In this document: positions 45,073-55,885 of the stretch, piece after piece
Numbering within the stretch: the stretch's first letter is position 1
Layout of the letters: each line of letters opens with the position of its first letter
Assembly: GCA_013115135.1 (NCBI GenBank)
Contig: JABANP010000171.1
Span: forward strand, 1-64,000
Length of the DNA: 64,000 bases
Direction: 5' to 3'
DNA from: Perkinsus olseni
Taxonomy: Eukaryota > Perkinsozoa > Perkinsida > Perkinsidae
Notes under the pieces: model-generated
The model's input: only the letters and a program-made list of their open reading frames with translations
Told to the model about the DNA's origin: nothing
Database searches by the model: none
Program-made: the position numbers and the translations under genes

Positions 45073-45105
<33 letters not shown>
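45073..45105. repeat. CAT microsatellite, 11 units
   Basis: Eleven CAT triplets ending 31 bases before the start codon of the serine carboxypeptidase, so probably in its 5' leader or promoter. Confidence 0.95.
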
Positions 45106-45107
<2 letters not shown>

Positions 45108-45136
45108 GCTACTACCCCTTTAATTTTAATCGATTC

Positions 45137-47694
45137 ATGTCGTCCGTGTTTATTCGCACTTTGCTGGCGTCATTAACGCTTCTCAGCGTTCTCGGCTTGC
45201 CTGTGGATCTGTCTAAGATCTCTAATGATACCGACGTGAGTCTCCTTCTTTGAGTATTTCACAAAGTAATTTCAATTTTTAGGTGAGAAAAATCGAAAGC
45301 GATGCGGGCATGGTGACCATTGACCCAAAATACAATTCTTCCATGTTCTACTGGTGAGTATCTTTATGCTCCGTATCTTACTAGCTCGACCTCGACTCTA
45401 TCTCAAGGTACTTCCCTCCCGTCAACGCTTCTCTCGAGCCCAACGATGATACCCCTCTTATCATGTGGATTCAAGGAGGCCCCGGCGCCTCTGGTTTCAT
45501 CGGCAATTTCTTTGAAGTCGGGCCGCTGAATCTCGTCGACAACACTACTCTGGTAGGCTGCTACTATCAACTAAATTGTGAGATCTCAATTGGATTGTGA
45601 AAACTAAAGTGAATATAAATCATAATTGTGCGACTTTATAGTCCACTTAAGAGAGACTTCTACCGATGTGCTCAGTTCTCGTGGGTGAAACAATGTGAAG
45701 TGATTGTGGTTTATCGAAAGGTGTCCCTCGGGATTGCGAAGGCTCATAATTCTTTCTTCAGGCAAGAAGAAACATCACCTGGGCGAACAACTACCATATG
45801 ATCTTCGTTGACAGCCCGGTTGGTACTGGCTACAGCTACACTGATTCTGACTATGGTTATGCTAACGATACCGAGGTTGATGTGACCAAGCAACTTTACA
45901 CCTTCCTCACGAAGTTTTACGATGACATCAAGCCTGAGTTGAAAAGCAATCCCCTGTAAGTTAGCTCGATTCTCGAGTAGGCTTATGATCACCATTCTTT
46001 TCAATAGGTTCCTCGTCGGTGAGTCGTATGCTGGCCACTATATTCCGGCGTTTGGAAAATATCTTTTCGAGCACCCCATCAAGGGCACCAGATTCGGCGG
46101 TGTTGCTATCGGCGATGGACTTACTTTCCCTGGTAAGATTTCGTCGACTGCTCCTTTGCATTTTCTCCTACCGGAATCCTAGAGAGACTAAAACGTGCGA
46201 GGTTTTCTTGCTCGACTTTCCCGAGTTGGTTGCGAAAGTTTGTGAGGCTTCATGCTGTTACAAGAAGTATACGAATGCTTGAAGATGATGCTTGTTATCT
46301 TACTGGCTTCTTGCTGGCCATCTTTGAGCTCGTCTCAGCTTTCCAAGTCGCCGCCAAGCCTGATGTCGCTTACTACTTCGATCTGATCGGCCCCGATAGA
46401 CTTGCCGAGGCTCGTCGCTTGGGAGAGGAGGGCAAGAGACTTGCGCTCCAAGGAAAGTGAGGCTTGCGCAGTGCTCCCGACGGAAGTTCATTCTATGCTT
46501 GCCTCAGATGGATCGAAGCCTCGCAAGCTCGTGACAAGTTGGAATCCCTCATGACTGACCAGAGCGGTGGGGTGAATCTTTACGATGTTCGGTGAGCTGA
46601 GTGCTCCTATTTCAATCGTCGTGGTTATCGCCCTCATTCTTTTCAGTACGACTGACGACTACAGCTGGCAGGACGATCGTCTTCAATATTTCCTCAATCT
46701 CCCTCAAGTCAAAGAGACCCTCCACGTCCCGTCCTCTCGCTCTTACGGGTAACAATAATTCAGCACACTAATAGAACCACTCATGCTGTTGTCAGGACCG
46801 TTGATGCCGTTGGAGAGCACATGAGCGCTGATATTATGAAGCCAATGGTGCACTGCCTCCCTCCGCTGTTGAACGCGAATGTCACCGTTATGCTGTACGA
46901 AGGCCAGATGGACTCTAAAGATGGTCTCATATCGTAAGCTCGACCGTTGTTGTGAACGCTGTGGACTTTCTCCGCGTCAGGACGGAAGCCTGGATCCCCG
47001 AGATGATTTGGGACGGCATGGACGAGTACGCTATGAGTTCTCGTACTGTCTGGAAGGGAGCTGACGTGAGTCCTTGCCGACACTCAGTTGAAGCGCTTAT
47101 TCTTTCGGCTTCTCAGGCTAGCGATCTCGAGGAAGCTGTCTATGGTTATCAACGTCAAGCTGGCCCGTTCAGCCACTACTCTGTCAGGTTAGTTGACGAT
47201 TTTTCAATTTTTCAGTTCGCACATTATGACGATCTGTATCAGGAACGCTGGCCACATGGTGCCGATGAACCAACCAGAAGCCGCGATGAACTTGATTGAC
47301 CGTTTTATCAATGGTGCATTATTGTCATTGAATGTTACACAAAATGATAGCACAAGTAAGTTTGGGGGCTCTTGAGAGATGTTGGCCGGGAGACTTGACG
47401 TGTGTCTTCAGCTAAGAGCACGATCGCCGTGCATTCTAGTCAGCCCAGTATTCTTATCTGAGCTATGTCCATTCAAAGTCTCCGATTTCGGAGTCCGAAA
47501 AAAGTTCGGTGAAGATTGTACAAATCACTTTGATAAGTTTAATTGTTTTCCGTGAAGTTTTCGTGTTTTGTTGTTGGAAGTACGACCGTCAATATGATAT
47601 GCTCTTCCTTGCAGATAGTTCGTCTTCGGAAGAGTCGTCGGCCTGGTTGCCGGAAAACCCCGAAGAAACCTATAACTACGTTGAATGCAGCTAG
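45137..47694 (+). CDS. Serine carboxypeptidase (peptidase family S10), 13 exons
   Basis: Secreted or lysosomal/vacuolar enzyme that removes C-terminal residues from peptides. Exons: 45137–45235, 45283–45353, 45408–45552, 45762–45955, 46008–46132, 46339–46456, 46508–46591, 46647–46748, 46796–46933, 46981–47065, 47117–47187, 47243–47355, then a last exon. All introns are GT–AG, mostly 46–60 bp, and all phases agree. The product is about 464 residues, the family's usual length. The N-terminus (VFIRTLLASLTLLSVLG) is a signal peptide. The oxyanion motif is WIQGGPGASG. The catalytic triad is Ser176 (GESYAGHY), Asp352 (YEGQMD) and His415 (NAGHMVP). Two last exons fit in phase: 47412–47461 (ending QPSILI) or 47615–47694 (an acidic, serine-rich tail). 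Intron 3 contains a short stretch resembling repeat family R1. Confidence 0.93.
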
Positions 47695-48887
47695 AAGCTG
47701 GTCTCTTTACGTCTGTCGATTGTGAGCGAGTGAGGGAACGATATTTTTGTAAATTTGCGAGTTATCAGTCTCTAATGAGCCGTCATTTCTGTTGAGTTTG
47801 TAGTCCGGTCGGTACGGCAGCTCGTATGCTGTTGAATTTTCGTTGCATGCAAGTGGTGTTGTTTCTGTCAAACGCCGGTCCCCCTCAGCCAACAGCAATG
47901 ACTGAAATTGGCGATTTCCTTCCGCGCGGGCTCCCCGTGTGAAAATTGCACATGAGTTAAGGCTGTGATTGATTAACTTGGAGTTCCATGTTTCCGTGCA
48001 AATTTTTGATACATTTCCCTGCTAGACGACGGGAAGGTTCACATAAACAGCAGCGCGGTTTCCCCGAATGAAACTTTCCCGCAATGTTCAGTATTCTACC
48101 AATTGTTACTTGTATCTGATTCCCACAGCTCTCTACTGATAATAAAGTCAACGTCAAATTGATTACTGAGACCTTGAAAACAATCCACAGGAATTATATT
48201 TACACTGACACGGTTAGTGAAACTTGATATGATAAAACGGTCTCATCGAGGAATGTCCAGAGCGTTCGCTCAAATTGGTTGGGACTTCCCTTCTCAAGCT
48301 GAAAACTGAAAAACTGAATAACATTCTTCGTGTAACTAAATGCGCTAGCCCAGCAGTCTGGTCCAGCGATAGTTACACTGTAGCGGCCATAAGACCGCAA
48401 AAACAAGACTAGAGAATTATCTACACTGACTGGGAGCGACCTTCAAGCAGAATAACGTAGTTAACTCTACCATGTACATGAAGGTGCATTCCAGTCGACT
48501 ACATGCGGGATGGGGCTTGGCTTACATTGACGCTGCATTTTTTACACTAAAAAGTAGACGTACGCACAACCCCTACGACGACTGTGACATTTCATATGAC
48601 TTCAGAACATTTGAGGTTTTTTGTACACTAAAGTGAGCCATAAAATCATCCAAGCTTTGCGGGGGAAAACATGAGACCCGCCTTGCTCATGTCGTGAACA
48701 GTCCATGAACAAGACGGCTCGGAGTTCGTTAACCTCCCGGCGAGGCACATGGAAGTGCGTCCACAGCGGGAGGAACGAAAACGCAGAAATGAAAAGTCCC
48801 CCTACCAATAAAGCTGGTAGTGGAGAGACATCGCTATCACGGATAAGACTAAAGTATTTACATGGTAGCATAAGCTTGGATGAGATA
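47695..48887. other. Intergenic, no gene seen
   Basis: Only short ORFs without motifs. AT-richer than the flanking genes. It separates the 3' ends of two convergent genes. Confidence 0.5.
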
Positions 48888-50568
48888 CTATGGAAAAATC
48901 AGAAAGTGACGGGGTCCGGCCTTCCAGATGGTCCAAGTCCACGGCCAGTCATGGCTCCAGAAGAGAGCCCAAACCCACACATGAAGGTTCACATGAGAAA
49001 CGAAGTCCCAAACATTAGCTTGGTTGTTCACTGTATTGCCGAAAATGTCGACGGATACACCAGCACCGACAAACACGGCTTTCAGCTCGATGCCAAGCGA
49101 ACCGTGGGCCTTGATATCGCTATGAGGAGCACCTTGGACGTCTACCTCGCCAGTGATCGTAGCACTCAGCGTGGCGGCCACCTGGATATTGAACGACACC
49201 GAGATGGAAGCCTTGCCTGCGAAAGTGCGCTTGTCGGGTTGGAGCAGGTCCTTGCCAGAACCGCTGGCTGTGATGCAAACCTGGATGTACAGCCTGGCGA
49301 AGGATATACCCTTCTGGAAGACTATGGCGCATCCACCACCCTCGAAGGAGAAGTCCAAGACAACCTCGGCTCCTGGCCACTTGAGGTCGATAGGAGATCT
49401 TGAGGTGAGCTTGATAGTCGCTGTTGTGTACGTCAACGAAAGTCATACCGAAATCGAGAGTCAATGTCGTCGTGTTTACTCCGATATCAATGTTAAGACA
49501 GTAGGGGCAACCGTTAGTGACCTTGCCGATTTTGCAACCCGACGGGAACTGGAACTTGGGCAAGTTCAAAAGTTGACGATGATCAGGATCATACTGGGCG
49601 AGGAAGTACTTGTGCGAGGCGCTGCCTTCAACGATATCAAAGTAGTCGATTGAGGGCGACGATTGGTCGGCACGACGAAGCCTCTTGCGCGACCTCCAGT
49701 CGGGCATTTCACCGTCGTTGAAGAAGAGACGAGCACTCTCACTGATGAGGTGGGTCTTGATGAGGCGGGCGTCCAACAGGGGCGCCTGGTCCGGGGTCGG
49801 AGGGTCAGCCGAGTGGTCACCAATCTCGTACGCAGAGTAGACATGCTGCATCGCGTCGTCAACAGTCGTCGCAGCTTCGAGCTCCTCCCAGTGGGTCACC
49901 ACGGTCTCCTGGTAAACCTTGTCGTTCTCGAAAGAGTTGGTGGCCAGCAGCTTCACGATCTGCTTATCGGCCTCGTCGGTGTAGAGAGTCCAGGAGTTGG
50001 CCATGAGACCGGTCTGGGCGAGGGCGGTGAAGTTGGCACCGGACTTAGGGTCGAGACCTTGAGGTCCGCTCATGACCCACTTGTTGACCTTCTGCCCGTC
50101 TACTTCCACAAGACCTTGATGGACCCAACCGTCGTCCTCGAGTGTGCGACTAGCGTCGACTAGCCTTCGACCCGGGGAATCGCCTTTTTGCTTGGCAACG
50201 TGCTGGACCAGAAAGGACTTCTTATCGAAGAGCTGCAGAGTCTGGGAGTGAGTGTCAGTGTCGCTCGTGAGGAGATACTGGTAGGGATGACTCGGCGAAG
50301 CCTGAAGCGTCACTTGGCCGTCCTTAGCGATGAAGACGTCCTGACGAGTGGTGAGGGACTTGCCGTCGTCCATTCCCGGGAGGACCAGCCCCATAGTCTC
50401 CATAGCGTTGGAAATATGGCATTGTACCGGCTTGCCGTACTCGTCGAGCAGGTCAAGGTTGCAGTAGTGCGTGACTTTTGTCTGCATGCGGATGTTGCCC
50501 ATTGTGAAGGCGGAAGCGCCGTAGAAGTGGCACAAGAGGGCAGCTAGGCTAAAGCCGAGGACGAGCAT
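48888..50568 (-). CDS. Large secreted beta-rich protein, unknown family, one frame break
   Basis: ATG at 50568 starts a signal peptide (MLVLGFSLAALLCHFYGASA). One frame then stays open through about 49435 and includes MQTKVTHYCNLDLLDEYGK, EVDGQKVNKWVMSGPQGLD, LFFNDGEMPDWRSRKRLRR and a cysteine motif CKIGKVTNGCPYCLNIDIG. Around 49435 the protein-like sequence moves to the next frame, continuing IDLKWPGAEVVLDFSFEGGG to a TAG at 48888. Together about 560 residues would be encoded. The switch is either a one-base indel or an unusually short intron: the candidates of 22–28 bp seem too small. The RSRKRLRR cluster could be a proprotein cleavage site. No family is recognised. A trailing tryptophan-rich end (LHVWVWALFWSHDWPWTW) is notable. 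Confidence 0.6.
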
Positions 50569-52184
50569 AATAAACGAGGAAAAAAGTTCAAAAAAAAGAA
50601 CTGAGAACCTCTGCGTTCGAAGACGGTCCAATCTCAACGGCTTCCCGTCCTGTCGGTTAGACCATCTGCGCCTACGTGCTGATGTGCACGCGTACTGTCT
50701 TCGCCGACTGCAGAGTCTCGCAACTTTCGGTGAAGAGAATCTACCATACCGATTGTGTCGCATCTTATGTAGCGATGCTGGTGGGCACAGCGATGCTTGC
50801 TACTGCACATGACCCCACACATACCTCACATTCCCCTTTATTCGAGGGAAGGGTGCCGCCTTCAGTACTGCCGGAAGTTGTGCGCTCGACTCTCGGGGAC
50901 AGCGCACAAAGCTACTGGGGTCGCCAGCCGAGCCTGAACGGGATGACCCAAGCTGCATAGTGAACCCATTCTAATGCAGAGAGTTGTGAGAGGTGAGGAA
51001 ATGACACCCACGAGCTCGGTTGAGCACTGGAAGAAGCTCCAGCAGGAGTACTGTCCCGCTCTACATTTGCGCATCAGGATCGGGAGCCGTTTGTGCGTTG
51101 CTGTCGCTGAAAAAGGAGACACGAAGTGAAAGCATCTTCAGGGCAGCGTTCAGAAGGGCAAAAGCTGCGATTATACATGTGCTTTGGGTTCGTGGGCAAA
51201 CGAGTTATATTGCTTCTGTGAGGTTATACAGTTGTGAACTTCTTGCCGAACTTGCAATGCTTCGAGGGGCATACGCACAACGATGGATTGCGGATATATC
51301 GCTAGAGTCTCCCTAGAATGGTTCAGACATCTGGGGAGTGTGAACAGCGGGTGGCTCTGCTCTGACCTGCTCGACCTTCATTAGTGGCAGAGCCAGCAAC
51401 CAGGCAGTAGCCTGTGTTCGCTTCCAACTAGCAGTTGGAGGCCGTCACGGTTCAGTAGGAAACGAGAGCTGCCTGACTCCATTTATGTTACCGCGATGAT
51501 CCCTACTACTACTGTGCTGTACCTATATTGATACCAGATGGACCTATCTGATAGGTCCTATCTTGCTGCACTTGAAGACTTGAGGTCCTCAAACCTTCTA
51601 CGCCGTAGAATCTACGGGATCCTGATGGTTATCACCATCACTGCGTTTCAAGACCACTTGAAAGATCACATTTTCAGCTTCAGTTGAGTGCTCATCCTCA
51701 GTACAGGCTAACGATCTGTCTCAGGGAGTGCCTCACGCAACAACCCCCCCACCGCAGCAACGGAGCGCCACACTCTGCCCGGCCATCTTCTAGCGCCCCT
51801 ACCGTATCGCAAGAACTGCTTATCAACTTGGCCCGAGGTGAACTTGTACGACTACAGTTCCCAAGATTGGAAGCGTATGAACAATCGTGAAAGTCGATGA
51901 CTCAAACACGGACTCACCCATCACAGCAATCATTCATGTTGGGTTGAGTCAATGGCTCGTGACAGTAAACCGCTAGTACACTGCCTTTTCAGTTATACTT
52001 CTGCCCGTTCAGTAAAATTTGGTATGGGTGCGTCGCTCGTCTCCTTAGTTCATACGCAATCACCATATGAACCCTCTCCGCTGGAACTCACTGAACACAA
52101 ACGAACCTCTTTATGGACTCACATCCACAACACCCTTACAAGAACATCGGTGGACCGAGCAGCTCGATACATGGTGGTACTCAA
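50569..52184. other. Region without a recognised gene
   Basis: Short overlapping ORFs on both strands (for example plus 51020–51316) with no motif or splice-consistent joins. Nothing else supported. Confidence 0.45.
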
Positions 52185-53550
52185 TCAGTCGAAGAAGCTG
52201 CTACTATGCGTCCACTTCGGCGGGTAGACATGTTTGGATGTCCCCCTCGTCAGGAACTGCCATCCTCTGACTTCAGCGGTCTTCACGGTTTCTTTCGAGA
52301 CTCTCAGGTACTTATGACACATCTTCGTGAATTTACCAAATTTCCTCTCCAAAGCTTCTCGCACGGCCGGACAGAACTTCTTCAGAGCCTCACCAGCAGC
52401 CTGCCACTCGTGAAAGTAGAGAAAAGGTTTCTATCAGGAGGGTCAATAACGTTGAGTAGCTCAGTCACAGTCGTATCATGGAAGTCCTCGAGCGGGTCCA
52501 ATCCGGCGCCCGGTGGGGTGTCAGCGAAGAGAATCTGGTAATCTCCGCGCGGTCTGTAGCTGCTGACTAGAGGTGTGAGTTCGTCCACATCACTGAAGCA
52601 AGGGAGGCAGATCGACGAGATTATACCGTGCACTTCACGTCTCTGTGTTCACTAGCTCTATTTTACTAGCGCCCCATCATTCACTCCCCACTACTCCACT
52701 TCTATATAGCTTTATCTCGTTCACTCTGAGTCCAATCTACCTACGACGCTTTCTACTACCACATTTCCCACAACAAACGAATGCAACTGCCCTTGCTTTT
52801 CTCACAAGGTGGCCATGAACGCCCCTCGACCGTCACGACTGTGCAGTGTCCACATAACACAACTGTGCGGTCACTAGCCCCATCACGCTAGCGGCCCGCC
52901 ATGAACTCAAGTTCTCTCAACTACCCCCCTTTCTATCTGCTCTTTCCCGTTCACTACGAGCCCTGCTACACTGCCCACATTAAGAAGTGCAAGTGTCCTT
53001 GCTTTCCTTACAATGTTGTCATGAACGCCCCTCGACCGTCGATCTCAGGGCAGGCGATGTAGCTCGTCTGTATCCCCGAACTTCGATCAGCAAGTACTTG
53101 CACGGCTGACCAGGCTTCCGAGTTTTCCTCACCCGCACTGAAGGTGCAGATAACAGTAGCACTGCCGCCGATGTCCTCCCTAGTCGTCTTGTTGAGGGGT
53201 GGGAAGTCCTGAGAGGGGCATCTTACTCAAGGCTAGAGGCTCCCTATTACAACCCTCAAAGCAAGGCACGGGGCGCAGGTTAAAAGGGACGTTTTGAGCG
53301 TTCTTGTCGGACGTCAGAGCGACTATTGGAAGCCCTGTATGAATAGCCTTTCAACAAAAGCCTAGTATAGTAACGACACTTTCGATAGCGCCTTTTCTGG
53401 GCTCAATACCACTTTCACCTAAGGCGATGTTCTTACGTGGTCGGAGGCGCGCAAGGCCACTGCCTCAAGGGCGTTCCCGAGGGGAAGGGTTGGTGTGAAT
53501 ATGACAGCCGCAGCTGAAGCTTGGATGATGATGTGTTTGGATGCCGGCAT
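52185..53550 (-). pseudogene. Secreted-type protein family S1, probably broken member
   Basis: Exon 1 (53550–53437) reads MPASKHIIIQASAAAVIFTP and ends ASDH with a GTAAGA donor. Exon 2 (53208–53012) begins DFPPLNKTT and carries ICTFSAGEENSEAWSAVQVL and SYIACPEIDGRGAF, then GTAAGG. After a 419-bp intron, exon 3 begins at 52592 and includes GAGLDPLEDF, but its frame ends at 52382. The family motif EALERKFGKFTKMCHKYLRV appears in a different frame and runs on to 52185. A single indel around 52430 would explain this. Exons 1 and 2 are fully intact, so the break is recent or an error. Confidence 0.65.
52593..53011. other. Intron with internal direct repeats
   Basis: The intron of the S1 family member holds two related blocks, each with a TCACTAG-type start, GCCC-CATCA, and a shared CATGAACGCCCCTCGACCGT (52815–52834 and 53021–53040). 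The second occurrence overlaps the end of exon 2, so part of that exon and donor seems to have been copied into the intron. Confidence 0.6.
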
Positions 53551-54477
53551 GTGAGGGATTAGCCAAAACGCTGTAGAGGCATCCTGTGGGCTACTGCCCT
53601 ATACTGCTACTGTATCGATTACTACCAGCAGCTGTAGAGACTCACTTCTGCTGTACTACTGATCATGATTTTGCCTTTTTCTCTCTTTGTCAAGGAGTTA
53701 GGGTCGACTAGGGGAGCATCGAGCAGCGGGAAATGTGGTATCGAAAGTCTTGGCAGGACGCTGGTGCTCGCCTCTCGGGGACGAGCTCTTTCCACATGAT
53801 GCGCGGAAATAGACAAGGGTATGCAACAAACCGGGGGTGAAACTTCCACGGAACCCATTGCGGACTCCCAAGTCTCCCAGGTTCCTCAGTCGCCTTCAAG
53901 TCTTTTTCAAATGCACGATTCTGTTTCCCATCTTCTACGGTTGCGTGACTTGCGCTCTCCCCTGCAGATGCAAGTTAGTTCGACTGGGATAACTATGGCG
54001 GAGCATGCGAGCTGCTTTCGCTCCAAAGGATACAATGACATCAGACGGAGCGACGGGCCCTCGTGGCACGATACCCTCTCCACCGTGGGACTCCGACGAC
54101 GCTCCCAACGATCCTTCCGAGTCCGGATGAATCGTTACAGATGATCCGACGAGTTTGGAATGACCTCAGCCAGGCCGACTTCCAGTTACATCGTAGCACA
54201 GCCACACCTTAAACAGTACGGAAGACTCCAGTAGAAATTCTCTTACCCGATTTCCCGTCAACTCACCTCACAGGATGCCAACGACCCTACATCAACGACT
54301 AATACCCAGTCTAAGAGAGGAAGCCCCACCGCCGGAGACTCTCCAATGGGGCGGGGTGCTCGCGGAGCCATCATACACGAAGAGGTAAACTGAACGAAAT
54401 CACGACTCGTTCGACTCTCTTGTCTTTATGAACCAGAAATCACATTTTTACGTTCAGAAAAGTAAACAGCTACTCTA

Positions 54478-55457
54478 TCAAATAGTGACATCACTCTCGG
54501 GCGTCTCCCAAGGTTTCTTCGGCCTCTCCACGGTGGTCGAGGGGTAAGATCGATTACCGTCAACTGCCGCCGCAGGAACATCGGCGATGCCCGGCAGTTG
54601 AAAATTGTTCCTCACAGCGCATTCAACCTGAAGGGCGACAGCAGTACCGACACTCGCAGGAGACACCGGTCGTCGAACCTGCGCGTAGGTGACCTCCTCT
54701 GGGTTCAAAGTTTTCACATATGCCGCTTCGAGCTCGCGCAGTATAGAGGACATCCTGCTCATGTAGCGACGAGACTCGAGCACCAACATCACTTGCATGC
54801 CAGCTTCCTGCCGAGAACAACTCGTGCGGCGTTCGCCTTCCTTAATACGCCTTCCCAATGATCACTATAAAGCCGTCGTCATGGATATTAGCAACACTCA
54901 TCCCCACAGAAATTCTATGATACTTGCATTGAAAAAGCATATTATTTTCACAGACTGTCTTCATCTACCGCTTCACGAAGGTAACCAAAACACTTAGTTC
55001 GAAAATTTTCATATTTTGGCAATTGAATTTTCTCTCTGCTCTCCCGCATGATTTACGGACCGTGAAAAATTGTTCAAACTGACGGCCACTACAAGAAGGC
55101 CTGAGGAAGCGTTACATGTCGACGATAGCCTGCGAGGTCGAATATGAAGAGGATTTCCTTCAAGGCACTGTCGCCAATGATACGCTGGAATGTTGAATAC
55201 ACCAACCTATCGGGGGCCTTGCGCAGGATGGTCAACGCGTGGGATAAGCAACTGAGAAGTGAGAAAATAGAAAGGAAGAAAAGTATTTTTCCTCACCGGC
55301 GCGCTTCCTCCCTTCCCACACGGTCAGTAAGATCCGCTAGCAGCTGAGCTACACTGGACTGCTCCTTGTCGTCGAGGGGAGGAGCTTCGCTCACTTCGCC
55401 GAATGATGACGATGGTGATGACGGTGTCGGTGAATCTAGCTCCGGTAGAGCCGCCAT
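54478..55457 (-). CDS. PUB-like domain protein, three exons
   Basis: Exons 55457–55297, 55251–55116 and 54807–54478 join in phase (2, 0) to encode about 208 residues. Exon 1 starts MAALPELDSPTPSSPSSSFG and is acidic and serine-rich. Exon 2 reads LSHALTILRKAPDRLVYSTF, then LKEILFIFDLAGYRRH. This L-x-x-I-L...P...Y-x-x-F...L-x-x-L-F-x-x-x-G-Y/F pattern resembles PUB/PUG domains that bind the p97/Cdc48 tail, though it is shorter than usual. Exon 3 starts with a helix (MLVLESRRYMSRMSSILREL) and ends in a proline-rich, acidic tail (RPKKPWETPESDVTI). The gene model is good; the domain name is tentative. Confidence 0.55.
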
Positions 55458-55885
55458 AAGAATCAAAAAACCTGCGCGTTCGGATCCCCGGCGGAGTTGG
55501 TGGAAATTCACTACTAGACACGTCACACCAGCCGGTATAGAGTTGACCATCGCTCCCAGTCAGACTTGTAACGGTGTGCTCAGCTGGGCAGCCTCTCTGT
55601 CAACACGACCGCATTATTTCTCCATTAACCGAGTAGTGCACGGTGTGAATCAACCACGCTTTTCCGCTCGGAGGGCGCCGTCGCCAACAAGAAAGTTAGC
55701 ACTTCGCGATCTAATAGCAGTAAAATCAAACAATAATCGAAAATTTATAAATTTATGGAGGTGAGAACTACTGGGGAGTCCTTCTGCCGCTGCCGCTGCT
55801 GCTGCTCCAATGCTCCCAACACGCGCAACACCAACCCGCCTCACGAAAACGACTATCAACACGACCGACGCCTAGCTAGAAACCT

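Noticed and set aside
49153..50547. Long plus-strand ORFs (166, 166 and 119 codons)
   Set aside because: They are antisense shadows of the secreted protein gene, which has a signal peptide and a much longer protein-like frame.
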